A stretch of 64,000 nucleotides of DNA from Clostridiaceae bacterium (GCA_009911355.1 QXXE01000002.1:1-64000); one strand, 5' to 3'. Positions 52,873 to 62,470 are shown, counted from the first letter of the stretch. Notes: a model not told the origin generated them from the sequence alone. Translations and numbers: made by a program.

Positions 52873-53779
52873 CGTGCTGCTCCTTCCGACGGTGCAGGCG
52901 GGGGTAATGCCCGTCGCTGAGCACCACGCCGAGGATGACCAGCAGTACGCCTACCGCGCCAACCGGGGTCAGACGTTCTCCCAGCACAAGCGCAGCGGTA
53001 ATGATCGTCACAACCGGCGTTGCGTAAATATACACACTCGACTTGACCGCGCCAAGATAGCTGACGGCGGTATTCCAGGACACAAACCCAACCGCGCCTG
53101 CAAGGAAGCTCAGATGGGCCAGGTTCAGCAGGTTAACCGGCTGCGTCAGCTCCGCAAGCGAAGGCGCAAAGCCGCTGCGGATCACATAAGGCGACATAAA
53201 CACCAGCCCCCAGAGGAAAAACCGCCGGGTCAGCAGCGCCGGGGGATATCCGGCTTCGGACAGGCGGCGCACCAAAATAGAATACACGCCCCACGAAACC
53301 GCCGCCAGCAGCGCAAGCATATCCCCCTTCGGGTTAATGTGAACGCCGCCGCCCGTGTAATTCATCAGGAACACACCCACGATCGCAGCCGCAAAGCCCG
53401 CGAAAAAGTTCGGCTTCAATTGCTCGCCCTTCAGAAAGAACGCCGCAAAAATCGCAGTAAACAGCGGCGCAACCGACACAATCACGCCAATATTGGAAGC
53501 GGTCGAATATTGCAGCGCAATATTTTCAAACGAATAATAAATCGTAATGCCGCAAAGCCCCGCGACAGCGCACCAGAGCTCATGCTTGCGCTCATGCAGG
53601 CGCAGCACACGCGGGTTGAACGCCCAAAGCGCGAGATATCCGAGCGCAAACCGGATCAAAAGAATCTCCGCAGGGGAAAAGGCGCGCAAAAGCACCTTCG
53701 TTGAGATAAACGTCGTGCCCCAAATCAAAATCGTAAAGCCCGCGAACAGATGCCCGCGTAGCTGCCTGTTAAGCTGCAT
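52862..53779 (-). CDS. EamA-family (DMT) transporter
   Basis: The 305-residue, ten-helix transporter opens with HLFAGFTILIWGTTFISTKVLL and has the EamA repeat elements (GLCGITIYYSFENIAL; GAVGFVSWNTAVSYLGAVKSS). It is of the RhaT/YdcZ-like drug/metabolite superfamily. It is not closely similar to the EamA protein at 48633. The ribosome site is weak (AAAGGGC). Confidence 0.85.
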   Translation of the reverse strand: MQLNRQLRGHLFAGFTILIWGTTFISTKVLLRAFSPAEILLIRFALGYLALWAFNPRVLRLHERKHELWCAVAGLCGITIYYSFENIALQYSTASNIGVIVSVAPLFTAIFAAFFLKGEQLKPNFFAGFAAAIVGVFLMNYTGGGVHINPKGDMLALLAAVSWGVYSILVRRLSEAGYPPALLTRRFFLWGLVFMSPYVIRSGFAPSLAELTQPVNLLNLAHLSFLAGAVGFVSWNTAVSYLGAVKSSVYIYATPVVTIITAALVLGERLTPVGAVGVLLVILGVVLSDGHYPRLHRRKEQHDVG

Positions 53780-53853
53780 GCAATCAGCCCTTTCTTCATA
53801 ATTTCTTTATTCGCATTCTATGCGCCAGGGATAAACGGCTGCACAAAAGAACC

Positions 53854-54026
53854 CCCCGTCCCGCCCGCAGGCGTGATAAAGCTTTTACTCAATTTTTTCC
53901 CGAAAAAATTGCGGGAGTCCAGAGGGCAGAGCCCTCTGGCGGGGGTCCCGGGGGCAGCGCCCCTGGGCGGGAGTCCAGAGGGCAGAGCCCTCTGGCGGGG
54001 GTCCCGGGGGCAGAGCCCCTGGGTGC
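53854..54026 (-). repeat. Mosaic intergenic element with internal duplication
   Basis: It begins CGTCCCGCCCGCAGGCGTGA, then the A/T hairpin. After that the unit CCAGAGGGCAGAGCCCTCTGG + CGGGGGTCCCGGGGGCAG occurs twice in tandem. It ends 2 bp before the mnmA stop codon. Confidence 0.75.
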
Positions 54027-54027
54027 C

Positions 54028-55044
54028 TCAGCGTATAAAGCCCCCGCCAATCACAACGTCCCCGTCATAAAAAACCGCCGCCTGCCCCGGCGCTGGCGCG
54101 CGGACCGGCGAATCAAACGCAATACGCGCAAAATCCCCCGACGGATATACAACCGCCCGGTCGGCCCTCTGCGAAAACCGCACACGCACCTCGCAGGGGA
54201 ACGCGCCCCCCTCCGCATATTCCGGCGCGCAATAATGCACGCCGTCTACCTCGATTTCACTGCGCAGCGGATCTTTCAGCGATAAAACGACCTCCGCCGT
54301 TTCCGGGCGCAGCGCCGTTACAAACAGCCGCCCCGACGCTGACACCCCCAGCCCCTTCCGCTGGCCGACCGTATACCGGTGCACGCCCCCATGACGGCCT
54401 AGCACCCTGCCGGTTTCATCTACAAAATTGCCCTCCGGCAAACGCACACCGCTGCGCTCCAACCAGGAACACCAGTCCCCGTCCGGGATAAAGCAAAGAT
54501 CCATGCTGTCCTTCGCCTGCGCGCACGGGACGCCCTCCCGCGCCGCCCGCTCGCGCACCCCATCCTTACTTTCCGCTTCACCCAGCGGGAATATGCACCG
54601 CGCCAGCACCTCGCGCGGCAAACGGTGCAGCATATAACTCTGATCCTTCGCGCTCACGCCGCGCAGCAGCAGCACACGCCCCTTTTCGTCCCGCGCCGTG
54701 CGCGCATAGTGCCCCGTCGCAAGGTACGCCGCCCCGATCTCATCCGCATAGCTGGCCAGCGCCCGGAATTTGATCGCCGGGTTGCAAACAACACAAGGGA
54801 TCGGCGTGCGCCCCGCGCGGTACTCGCCCTTGAAATATCCACAGACCGTCCGCTCGAACGCCGCCTTCTCATGCGCAAGGTGCAGCGGGATCTTTAAGCT
54901 GTCCGCAACACGCTGCGCGGCTTCCTCGCCTCCGAGCCCCAGCTCGAGGAACAGCCCGTGTACCTCAAAGCCGCGCTCGCGCAGCAGCGCCGCCGCCACC
55001 GCCGAATCTACGCCGCCGGAAAGCCCTAACACTACTTTTTCCAT
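54028..55044 (-). CDS. mnmA: tRNA-specific 2-thiouridylase MnmA
   Basis: The 338-residue enzyme puts sulfur on the wobble uridine of tRNA Lys, Glu and Gln. It has the PP-loop GLSGGVDSAVAA (7-18), catalytic Cys in PCVVCNPAIKF, and the second Cys in DSMDLCFIPDGD, plus KDQSYMLHRLP. Length is slightly under the usual 360. The start codon overlaps the stop of the SBP gene (TGATG), so translation is coupled. mnmM at 10246 serves the same modified base. Confidence 0.95.
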   Translation of the reverse strand: MEKVVLGLSGGVDSAVAAALLRERGFEVHGLFLELGLGGEEAAQRVADSLKIPLHLAHEKAAFERTVCGYFKGEYRAGRTPIPCVVCNPAIKFRALASYADEIGAAYLATGHYARTARDEKGRVLLLRGVSAKDQSYMLHRLPREVLARCIFPLGEAESKDGVRERAAREGVPCAQAKDSMDLCFIPDGDWCSWLERSGVRLPEGNFVDETGRVLGRHGGVHRYTVGQRKGLGVSASGRLFVTALRPETAEVVLSLKDPLRSEIEVDGVHYCAPEYAEGGAFPCEVRVRFSQRADRAVVYPSGDFARIAFDSPVRAPAPGQAAVFYDGDVVIGGGFIR

Positions 55045-56615
55045 CAACGTGCCTCCCAATCCTCTACACCCGCAAAAAGCTGATGCGGGAGCGGTGCAAA
55101 ATTTACCAGCAGCCCCGCGCGGGTGACCACCTGCGCACGCCCAAAGGCCAGCGGCAGCACCGGGACAGCTTCGGAGAACGCCGCATAATAAGCGGCAGCA
55201 TCACCGCCCGCGCGGTAAGCCGCCATCGCCGCTTCAAAGGCTTCGTCCGCGTAACCGCCATAATTGAGCGCGCCGCCCTCGGAAACCAGCGGGCGCAGGT
55301 CAAAATCAGCGGTCAGCAGGGTTTCACCATAATACATATCAAAATTGCCGCGTTCCAGCGCCTTCACGTATTCCTCATAAGGCACAGCATTGACCGTCGC
55401 ACCAATGCCCGCCGCCTGAAGGGTTGCCGCAATCTGCTGCGCCGCCGCAACCTTATACGCATTGCCGCTGTTAACCAGGATCGAAGGCGCAAACGCTTCA
55501 TGCCAATAGGGCGTATACCAGGGCGTCGGGGGCGGGATATAGTCCAGCACGCCGTCGCCGTTAGTATCCTCAAACCCGGCCGCGCGCAGCATCCCGGCCG
55601 GGTCGGCCACGTCCTGCGCGTCCTGCGCGTCCTGCGCGGGGGCGGGCTGCGGGTTGACCGGCAGCGCCGCCGGATCGGCACAGTTTTGCAGCTGCGACGC
55701 GCACAATGCGTCGCGCTGGATGAGCAGCCCCAGCGCCTGCCGCACAACCGGCTGGCTGAGCGCGCCGTGCTCATGGTTCAATCCCAAGTAATGCAGGCTG
55801 GTGGTGCGCGTCTGGCAGATATTGACCGCACCGCCGCGCCGGGCCGTCACGCCCTGCATGCGGCTGACCGAGATATCGCCGGTGCCGAAACCCGCAGAAA
55901 GCGCTTCGGAATGCGCCGCATTCACCAACGTCACCGTATCAAACGCCGTCACCTTGCCGCCGTGCCAATTCTCATTGCTGCGCAGCTGCCACCTGCCGTT
56001 TTCCTCCACCGCGCGGAAAGGCCCGGTGCCGTCGGCAAAGGTATCATTGGCAGTGCCCGCGCGGCAAACCGGCACGTCAAGCAAGCGCGGCAGCTGGGCG
56101 TTCGGCGTTTTCAGCGTCACAGACACGCGGTTGCCGTCGGCGGAAATATCCGCCACATCGGCAAATCGCGCATGGTAGGGCGACGACTCGCTCTGCATCG
56201 CAACCTTCCAACACGCGGCTACGTCGGACGCGGTAAGCGGCTCGCCCGACCAGAACGTCACGCCCTCTTTGAGCGTAAACGTCCAGCTCAGCCCGCCGCC
56301 CTCAAAGGACTCGCAGAGCACCGGGACAGGCTCAAAATCGGGGCCGAGCTCGAAAAGCCCCTCATACAGCGCTTCGATCAGCAGATGGTTGACCTGCGTC
56401 CGGGACGTGACCGGGCTGACCGGCTCGCTGCTGTCCCACGCAAGGCCGAAATATCCCGGCTCCTTTTTGGCCCCGGGCGCGGCAGCCGTGTCCGCCGCAG
56501 TATCCTGCGCAGGCGGCTCCTCCGGCAAAAAGGCTTCGCAACCCGCGCAGGGCAGCGCCAGCACAAGCGAAAGCCCCAGCGCCGCCGCCCGCCTGCCTGT
56601 ACGATGCTTTTTCAC
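55044..56615 (-). CDS. Orphan peptide-type substrate-binding lipoprotein (SBP family 5)
   Basis: The 523-residue protein has a lipoprotein signal ending LPCAGC (Cys about 26) and the family 5 body (LIEALYEGLFELGPDFEPV; LSWTFTLKEGVTFWSGEPLTA). A low-complexity AQDAQDAQD stretch lies at about 330. No permease or ATPase genes are adjacent. Instead it is sandwiched between pgeF (4-nt overlap) and mnmA (1-nt overlap). Start is GTG at 56615. Ligand unknown. Confidence 0.85.
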   Translation of the reverse strand: MKKHRTGRRAAALGLSLVLALPCAGCEAFLPEEPPAQDTAADTAAAPGAKKEPGYFGLAWDSSEPVSPVTSRTQVNHLLIEALYEGLFELGPDFEPVPVLCESFEGGGLSWTFTLKEGVTFWSGEPLTASDVAACWKVAMQSESSPYHARFADVADISADGNRVSVTLKTPNAQLPRLLDVPVCRAGTANDTFADGTGPFRAVEENGRWQLRSNENWHGGKVTAFDTVTLVNAAHSEALSAGFGTGDISVSRMQGVTARRGGAVNICQTRTTSLHYLGLNHEHGALSQPVVRQALGLLIQRDALCASQLQNCADPAALPVNPQPAPAQDAQDAQDVADPAGMLRAAGFEDTNGDGVLDYIPPPTPWYTPYWHEAFAPSILVNSGNAYKVAAAQQIAATLQAAGIGATVNAVPYEEYVKALERGNFDMYYGETLLTADFDLRPLVSEGGALNYGGYADEAFEAAMAAYRAGGDAAAYYAAFSEAVPVLPLAFGRAQVVTRAGLLVNFAPLPHQLFAGVEDWEAR

Positions 56616-57412
56616 AGGCAGATGACCCCCGCATGTACGCCGCGTACCCCGTGGGTGTAGCGGTGCGACCAGAATTCCCCATGCTCACAATACGTGCAAA
56701 TGCCCGAATCAACGATATTCCCCTCGGCGAGCCCCGCCTGCCGTAGCAGCATGGCGTTGATGCCCTGAAGGTCGACAAACCACTTCTCGCCGCGCGGCTC
56801 GATATAGGGGCGCACCCCAGCGCCAAGGCTGCTTTCCATCGCTTCGGGCACGTCCGCGCCGGTCTCAAAGCAGCACTGCCGGATGGACGGCCCCATGACC
56901 GCGACCAAAGACTCCCGCCGCGCGCCGAGCCGCCCCGCCATCACATCGACGGTCTTCGGCAGGATGCCCGCCGCCGTGCCGCGCCAGCCTGAATGGCAGA
57001 CGCCAATGCTGCGGCTCGCAGGGTCAAACAGCAGGGTCACAACGCAGTCGGCATAAAAGCCCACAATCGGCGTCCCCGGCAGGTTGGTGACAATCGCGTC
57101 GGACTCCCAGACCATCGGCTTTGTGAGCCCGGTCCCGGCAAGCTCCTCGGTGACGACGGACACCTCGTCGCGGTGTACCTGCTCGGTACGGGTGAGCCGC
57201 GAAAGGCCCAGCCCGAGCGTATCGCACAGGATGCGGTAATTTTCGCGCACGGCCTCCGGGTCGTCGCCGCGGCTGAAGCCGAGGTTCAGGCTTTCGCACG
57301 CGCCTGCGGACACGCCGCCGGTTTTGGTGGTAAAGGCGTGGCGCACCGGTATTTTCTCGCAGATATAATACCCTAAAGCGCCCTTTTGGACGCGTTTCAT
57401 CGTTGTATGCAT
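56612..57412 (-). CDS. pgeF: Multicopper-oxidase-fold purine nucleoside/peptidoglycan editing protein PgeF (YfiH family)
   Basis: The 266-residue protein has the laccase-domain signature CHSGWRGTAAGILPK and upstream TPIVGFYADCVVTLLF, with TRTEQVHRDEV at the metal-binding His. Escherichia coli PgeF removes wrongly inserted residues from muropeptide precursors; other family members act on purine nucleosides. The ATG at 57412 has GGAGGGG upstream. It is the first gene of the pgeF-SBP-mnmA operon. Confidence 0.9.
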   Translation of the reverse strand: MHTTMKRVQKGALGYYICEKIPVRHAFTTKTGGVSAGACESLNLGFSRGDDPEAVRENYRILCDTLGLGLSRLTRTEQVHRDEVSVVTEELAGTGLTKPMVWESDAIVTNLPGTPIVGFYADCVVTLLFDPASRSIGVCHSGWRGTAAGILPKTVDVMAGRLGARRESLVAVMGPSIRQCCFETGADVPEAMESSLGAGVRPYIEPRGEKWFVDLQGINAMLLRQAGLAEGNIVDSGICTYCEHGEFWSHRYTHGVRGVHAGVICL

Positions 57413-57529
57413 GGTTTCCCCTCCAATGTCTCCCTCTATTATAACCGATTCGCGGGCCGTCCACAAGAGGCCCAAGGGCTGTGCATGGAAAAAAACGCCT
57501 TAAAAATCGAAAGCAGCTGCGGCTTTTTC

Positions 57530-57558
57530 TTGACACCATGCACAAAACGATATAAAAT
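57530..57558 (+). promoter_or_regulatory. Promoter of rny
   Basis: TTGACA (57530-57535), 17 nt, TAAAAT (57553-57558). The leader of about 155 nt to the TTG at 57722 has no clear known structure. Confidence 0.8.
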
Positions 57559-57721
57559 AAGAATGTAATACCATTTGTAATGGAAGCCCTGCGCCCGGGC
57601 GTTCGGGATTATGTGCCTGCCAGCAGACGCTTCTCTATATTCCTGTGCCGTTCTGGAATTCATAAACGGGATTACGAAACGCATCTGAAAGAGAAAAAAG
57701 AAAACAGGAGGTGTTGTATTT

Positions 57722-59266
57722 TTGCAAAACCCAATCGTGACCCTTATTATTGCTGTAGTCTGTTTGATTATTGGTGTGATCATCGGCTTTCTTTATAGAA
57801 AAAATGTCGCCGAAAAAGAGATCGGCAGCGCCGAACAGGAAGCGACCCGAATCATCAACGATGCAATCAAATCTGGGGAAACCAAGAAGCGCGAGGCCAT
57901 CCTCGAGGCAAAGGACGAGATCCACAAATCACGTACCGAAGCCGACCGGGAGATCAAGGAGCGGCGCAACGAGGTCCAGAAGCTGGAGCGCCGCCTTAAC
58001 CAGAAGGAGGAAAGCCTCGACAAGAAAAACGACGCGGTAGAACGCAAGAGCGAGGAGCTGAGCCGCCGGCTGGCCGATGCGCAGCGCTCCCAGGAGGAGA
58101 TCGGGCGCATCCGCGACGAGCAGCTGAGCGCGCTGGAACGCATTTCCGGCTTTACACGTGAAGAAGCAAAGGACTACCTGGTGCGCTCCATTGAGCAGGA
58201 GGCGCAGCACGACGCGGCAGTGAAAATCCGCGAGATCAACGCACGGCTCAAGGAGGACGCGGACAAGAGCGCCCGCGAGCTGATCACAATGGCAATCCAG
58301 CGGTGCGCGGCAGACCATGTCGCGGAAGCGACGGTGTCGGTCGTACCGCTGCCCAACGACGAAATGAAGGGCCGGATCATCGGCCGCGAGGGGCGTAACA
58401 TCCGCACCCTCGAAACGCTGACTGGCGTAGACCTCATCATCGACGACACGCCGGAAGCAATTACGCTGTCCTCGTTTGACCCCGTGCGGCGCGAGGTTGC
58501 ACGCGTAGCGCTTGAAAAGCTGATTGCGGACGGGCGCATCCATCCGGCGCGCATTGAGGAGATGGTCGAAAAGGCGCGCCGCGAGATCGACCAGATCATC
58601 AAATCGGAGGGCGAGCGCGCAACCTTCGAAGCAGGCATCCACGGCATCCATCCAGAGCTGGTCAAGCTGCTCGGGCGGCTGCGGTACCGCACCAGCTACG
58701 GGCAGAACGTACTGGTCCACTCGATCGAAGTGGCGCACGTGGCAGGCATCCTTGCGTCCGAGCTCGGCATCGACCCGGTGCCCGCACGGCGGGCGGGACT
58801 GCTGCATGACATCGGCAAGTCAGTCGACCACGAGGTCGAGGGCAGCCATGTCGACATCGGCGTAGACCTCGCGCGGCGCTACAAGGAAGGCCCGCAGATC
58901 GTACACGCGATCGCGGCGCACCACGGCGACGTGGAGCCCGAGACGGTCATCGCATGCCTGGTGCAGGCGGCGGACGCCATTTCGGCAGCGCGCCCCGGCG
59001 CACGGCGTGAAAACCTTGAAAACTATATCAAGCGCCTTGAAAAGCTTGAAAACATCGCGAACACCACCCCTGGCGTATCGAGCTCCTACGCAATCCAGGC
59101 TGGGCGTGAAATCCGCATCATTGTCAAGCCCGACCAGGTTTCCGACGACGCGATGGTCATGCTCTCGCGCGAGATCGCCAAGCACATTGAGGAAGAGCTG
59201 GACTACCCCGGCATGATCAAGGTCAGCATGATCCGCGAGACCCGCGCAGTCGAATACGCAAAATAA
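57722..59266 (+). CDS. rny: Ribonuclease Y
   Basis: The 514-residue endonuclease starts mRNA decay in Firmicutes. It has an N-terminal membrane anchor (about 5-25), a coiled coil to about 200 ([19 protein letters not shown]), a KH domain ([19 protein letters not shown]) and an HD domain with HDIGKS near 362 and IAAHHGD. Start is TTG at 57722, with AGGAGGTG upstream. Family length is 510-520. Confidence 0.95.
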   Translation: MQNPIVTLIIAVVCLIIGVIIGFLYRKNVAEKEIGSAEQEATRIINDAIKSGETKKREAILEAKDEIHKSRTEADREIKERRNEVQKLERRLNQKEESLDKKNDAVERKSEELSRRLADAQRSQEEIGRIRDEQLSALERISGFTREEAKDYLVRSIEQEAQHDAAVKIREINARLKEDADKSARELITMAIQRCAADHVAEATVSVVPLPNDEMKGRIIGREGRNIRTLETLTGVDLIIDDTPEAITLSSFDPVRREVARVALEKLIADGRIHPARIEEMVEKARREIDQIIKSEGERATFEAGIHGIHPELVKLLGRLRYRTSYGQNVLVHSIEVAHVAGILASELGIDPVPARRAGLLHDIGKSVDHEVEGSHVDIGVDLARRYKEGPQIVHAIAAHHGDVEPETVIACLVQAADAISAARPGARRENLENYIKRLEKLENIANTTPGVSSSYAIQAGREIRIIVKPDQVSDDAMVMLSREIAKHIEEELDYPGMIKVSMIRETRAVEYAK

Positions 59267-59279
59267 CCCTATTGAAGCA

Positions 59280-59313
59280 CAAAAGAGTGAGCCGCTGAGG
59301 CCCACTCTTTTTT
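59280..59313 (+). terminator. Terminator of rny
   Basis: AAAAGAGTGAGCC and GGCCCACTCTTTTTTT form a strong stem with a T-run, 15 bp after the stop codon. Confidence 0.85.
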
Positions 59314-59320
59314 TGCGCAT

Positions 59321-59683
59321 TCAGCTGCCGGACTTGTCAGCGGGCCTGGACAGCAGCGCGAACAGGCAGCCGAACACAATCGCCGCCGCAATACCGCCCG
59401 CCGCGCCGCTCACGCCGCCGGTAAAGGCGCCCAGAAGCCCCTTCTCCGCGACCCCCTTCGCCGCACCCTTTGCCAGCGAGTAGCCGAAGCCGAGGAGCGG
59501 GACGGTCGCGCCCGCTCCTCCGAAGTCGACAACGCGCTGATAAAGCCCCAGCCCTTGCAGGACGACCCCAAGGACGACATAAGAAACAAGGATGCGTGCC
59601 GGCGTCAGCTTGGTTTTGTCAATCAGGATTTGAGAGAGCGCGCAAATGATACCACCTGTAATAAATGCGTTTAAATATTGCAT
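59321..59683 (-). CDS. spoVAE: Stage V sporulation protein AE (SpoVAE)
   Basis: The 120-residue membrane protein matches SpoVAEb: AFITGGIICALSQILIDKT, ARILVSYVVLGVVLQGLGLY, GFGYSLAKGAAKG. It forms with SpoVAC and SpoVAD the channel that moves dipicolinic acid into and out of the spore. A repeat element of about 110 bp separates it from spoVAD. Confidence 0.92.
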   Translation of the reverse strand: MQYLNAFITGGIICALSQILIDKTKLTPARILVSYVVLGVVLQGLGLYQRVVDFGGAGATVPLLGFGYSLAKGAAKGVAEKGLLGAFTGGVSGAAGGIAAAIVFGCLFALLSRPADKSGS

Positions 59684-59802
59684 TTCGTATTACCTCTTTT
59701 GCAGGCCGCAAGATCTCGCAGCCCCAATAAATTACTATTTGTATAATCAGCAAAAAATATCACAAAAGCCCAACCACCGCAGCAGCAACCACCGCCCCCC
59801 GT

Positions 59803-59912
59803 CCCGCCCGCAGGCGGTGGAAGGGAGTCCAGAGGGGCTAGCCCCTCTGGCGCCGTCCGCGCAGGACCGCCCGCCGCGCAGGCGCGGGGTCCAGGGGCAG
59901 AGCCCCGGAAAA
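59803..59912 (+). repeat. Mosaic intergenic element within the spoVA cluster
   Basis: CCAGAGGGGCTAGCCCCTCTGG and a CGCGCAGGCGCGGGGTCCAG segment lie between spoVAE and spoVAD. Confidence 0.7.
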
Positions 59913-59914
59913 TG

Positions 59915-60925
59915 TCAGTTCGAGCGCTCGAGCACCACCGCGTGGCAGACGCCCGCAATCGATTGCCCCTGCTGCAGCGAAGTCGGGCTCATCAGCGCAC
60001 CCGTCCCCGCAAAGACGACCCGACGCAGCGCCCCCTGCCGAAGCTCCCGCAGGATGTGCCCGCAAATGACAGCCGCCGAGCACCCGCAGCCCGAACCGCC
60101 CGCATGCGTGTCCTGCTCCTCGCCGTACAGCAGCGAGCCGCAGTCCGAATACACCGGCGTGACGTCAATCCCGTCCCGCCGCAGCAGCGTGACCAGCAAG
60201 TCCGCGCCGACCGCCGCCAGGTCGCCCGTCAAAATGCGGTCGTAGTCGGTCGGCTTCGTGCCCGTGTCCTCAAACAGATGCTCTAACGTGTCGCAAGCCG
60301 AAGGCGCCATCGCCGACCCCATATTGTTCGCGTCCTTGACCCCCATGTCGACCATCTCGCCGAACACCGCATGCGTCACCCGGATATCGCCGCCGCAGTC
60401 CGCCAGCACAGCGGCCCCCGCCGCCGTCGCCGTCCACTGCGCCGTCGGGGGCCTCTGCCCACCGTAGGCCAGCGGGAACCGGTACTGCCGCTCTGCCGAG
60501 CAGAAATGCGAGGACGCCGCCGCCGCCGCCTTCCGCACCGTGCCGCCGTCGATCAGCGCCGCACCCAGCGCCAGCCCCTGCGCCATCGTCGAGCACGCGC
60601 CGTACAGCCCCAGATAGGGCACGTGCGCGTCCACCGACGCAAGCGACGAGCCGATGCACTGGTTGAGCAGGTCGCCCGCAAGGATGCAGTCGAGCCCGCT
60701 CAGCGCCATCCCCGCCTTTTCCGCCGCAAGCGCGATTGCCTGCTTCTGCATCTCGCTTTCGGCGAGCTCCCAGCTTTTCTGTCCGAAGCGGCTGTCCTGC
60801 GAAACCACGTCGAAGAACTGGCCCAGCGGGCCGCTGCCTTCCTTTTCGCCGACGACGGCGGCGCTCGCCAGCACCGACGCGGGGCGGTCAAATTTTATGG
60901 TACGTTTGCCAACCCGTTTTGCCAT
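59915..60925 (-). CDS. spoVAD: Stage V sporulation protein AD (SpoVAD)
   Basis: The 336-residue protein has the thiolase-like SpoVAD fold: GDLLNQCIGSSLA, PYLGLYGACSTMAQGLALGA with a Cys at the thiolase position, and SGCGCSAAVICGH. It binds dipicolinic acid for the SpoVA channel. The start follows the spoVAC stop by 2 nt. Confidence 0.94.
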   Translation of the reverse strand: MAKRVGKRTIKFDRPASVLASAAVVGEKEGSGPLGQFFDVVSQDSRFGQKSWELAESEMQKQAIALAAEKAGMALSGLDCILAGDLLNQCIGSSLASVDAHVPYLGLYGACSTMAQGLALGAALIDGGTVRKAAAAASSHFCSAERQYRFPLAYGGQRPPTAQWTATAAGAAVLADCGGDIRVTHAVFGEMVDMGVKDANNMGSAMAPSACDTLEHLFEDTGTKPTDYDRILTGDLAAVGADLLVTLLRRDGIDVTPVYSDCGSLLYGEEQDTHAGGSGCGCSAAVICGHILRELRQGALRRVVFAGTGALMSPTSLQQGQSIAGVCHAVVLERSN

Positions 60926-60927
60926 GC

Positions 60928-61368
60928 TCAGCCCCCCATCCAGAACAGCAGCAGCCCATAGATCACGCTTGCGGAAACGCCGTAAACAAGCACCGGCCCC
61001 GCGATGACGAACAGCTTGGCGGCAAGGCCGAGCACAAGGCCCTCGCTTTTGAACTCCATCGCAGGCGAAACGATGGCGTTGGCGAAGCCGGTAATCGGCA
61101 CGATGGTGCCCGCGCCCGCGTGCTTGGCGAGCTTGTCATAAAGGTGCAGGCCGGTCAGCAGCGCACCGAGGAAAACCATTGTGATGGCAGTCGCAGCGGC
61201 GGAGCCGTCGGTATCCATGCCGCGGTTCTGGTAGTAGTTGGAAACCAGCTGGCCGATGGTGCAGATAGCGCCGCCGGTCAGCCCGGCCCAGAGCATGTCT
61301 TTCCAGAGCGGCGAATCCGGCGATTTTTTCTGGTAAAGCTGTTCGTATTCAGCTTTTGACAGGTTCAT
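60928..61368 (-). CDS. spoVAC: Stage V sporulation protein AC (SpoVAC)
   Basis: The 146-residue membrane protein contains the family stretches LWAGLTGGAICTIGQLVSNYY, TITMVFLGALLTGLHLYDKLAKHAGAG-like region and FANAIVSPAMEFKSEG. SpoVAC is a mechanosensitive part of the dipicolinic-acid channel. The ATG at 61368 has GGAGGGA upstream. The first gene of this cut-down spoVAC-AD-AE set, which lacks A, B and F nearby. Confidence 0.93.
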   Translation of the reverse strand: MNLSKAEYEQLYQKKSPDSPLWKDMLWAGLTGGAICTIGQLVSNYYQNRGMDTDGSAAATAITMVFLGALLTGLHLYDKLAKHAGAGTIVPITGFANAIVSPAMEFKSEGLVLGLAAKLFVIAGPVLVYGVSASVIYGLLLFWMGG

Positions 61369-61454
61369 ATCGATCCCTCCATTGGTTTTCGGATAGTTTT
61401 CGCGCGTCGGCAAAAATTTATTCTGGCCTTATAAAATATGCGAAAATTGGCACT

Positions 61455-61482
61455 TTGAAAAAGGCCAAAAAAGGGGTATGAT
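61455..61482 (+). promoter_or_regulatory. Probable promoter of the ECF S-component gene
   Basis: TTGAAA (61455-61460), 16 nt, TATGAT (61477-61482), followed by a short leader without visible riboswitch. Confidence 0.55.
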
Positions 61483-61523
61483 AGGTTCATCCAGTAGAGG
61501 GAACCAAAGGAGGAAACGGAACT

Positions 61524-62105
61524 ATGGATACGAAAAGCAAAAAAATCACGACATATGACATCGTGGCGGTCGGGATGATGGCGGCGTTTGTGTTTATTGC
61601 GTGCCGGTTTTTCGGGGTAAAGATCCCCACGCCGGGCGGGAGCACGACGGTGAAGCTGGGCAACGGTATTTGCGTATTGTGCGGGCTGCTATTGGGCGGC
61701 TGGCGCGGCGGGCTTGCTGCTGCGATTGGCACAGCGTTTTATGACTTGAGCGACCCGGAGTTCGCGCCCGATGCTTGGATTACGTTCATTCGGTATTTCA
61801 TCATGGCGGGCTTGGCGGGCACGATTGCGCACTGGGGCGGCGCGAAGGGGCGGAAGCTTCCGCGCAACGTGATCGCGGCGGTCGTTGGCGCATACAGCTA
61901 TTCGGCGATGTATATTGCCAGCAAGGTGGTTGGCTCAATGCTCTTAGGTTCGGCCTTTGTTCCGGCGGTAATTGCAAACGCGACCCGTATTGTGGCGTCG
62001 CTGACGAACGCAACTGTTGGCATAGCGGTAGCGTTAGCGCTGGCCCCGGCTCTTCAGCGTGCTTTTGCGGCGACAACCTTTGGCCGCAGCTTCCAGACCC
62101 AGTGA
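61524..62105 (+). CDS. ECF transporter S component
   Basis: The 193-residue membrane protein has about six helices with the S-component pattern: MAAFVFIACRFFGVKIPTPGG, VKLGNGICVLCGLLLGGWRGGL and a central RYFIMAGLAGTIAHWGG. S components bind a vitamin or its precursor and dock on a shared EcfAA'T module encoded elsewhere. The ligand is not evident. The ATG follows AAAGGAGG. Confidence 0.82.
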   Translation: MDTKSKKITTYDIVAVGMMAAFVFIACRFFGVKIPTPGGSTTVKLGNGICVLCGLLLGGWRGGLAAAIGTAFYDLSDPEFAPDAWITFIRYFIMAGLAGTIAHWGGAKGRKLPRNVIAAVVGAYSYSAMYIASKVVGSMLLGSAFVPAVIANATRIVASLTNATVGIAVALALAPALQRAFAATTFGRSFQTQ

Positions 62106-62124
62106 CCCCTTGCCTGTTCTTCAC

Positions 62125-62282
62125 TGCACCCCGCGCCTGCGCGGCGAGCGGCAGGGCTCTGCCCCTGCACCCCGCGCCTACGCGGCGAGCGGCAGGGCTC
62201 TGCCCTGCACCCGCTGGGGCTTTCGCCCCAGACCCCGAGATGCTGACGCATCTCCACTCGCCTGCGGGCGGGACGGGGGGTT
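62125..62282 (+). repeat. Short two-copy version of the 41-bp tandem element
   Basis: Two units of the 37475 type (with GCGAGC for GCGGGC) are followed by the same GCTGGGGCTTTCGCCCCAG and GAGATGCTGACGCATCTC hairpins and CCTGCGGGCGGGACG tail. This shows the element exists with different unit numbers. Confidence 0.85.
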
Positions 62283-62315
62283 AAAGTTGAGCGGATTTTA
62301 TGATCTGTGCAGTGT

Positions 62316-62343
62316 CCAGCCCGCCATGATGACAGCGGGCTGG
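62316..62343. repeat. REP-like hairpin
   Basis: CCAGCCCGC and GCGGGCTGG around CATGATGACA, matching 37987-38014, and like it lying 3' of a 41-bp-unit element. Confidence 0.7.
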
Positions 62344-62391
62344 ACGGCTTAATGCGGATGCTCTGGTGCTGTCCCACCTACAGCGCGCCCG

Positions 62392-62431
62392 CCGCCAGGC
62401 CGCTGGCATACGCTCACCAGCGGCCTGGCGG
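62392..62431. repeat. Perfect 15-bp inverted repeat
   Basis: CCGCCAGGCCGCTGG and CCAGCGGCCTGGCGG enclose the 10-nt loop CATACGCTCA. No T-run follows, so it is not an ordinary terminator. Confidence 0.7.
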
Positions 62432-62470
62432 CTCCCCTTACCCGATTAGTCGTTCTGTTGCTGCATATAC

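Noticed and set aside
61369-61450. Sigma-G promoter before spoVAC
   Set aside because: GCATA is present but no matching -10 element lies at the right distance, so I did not annotate it.
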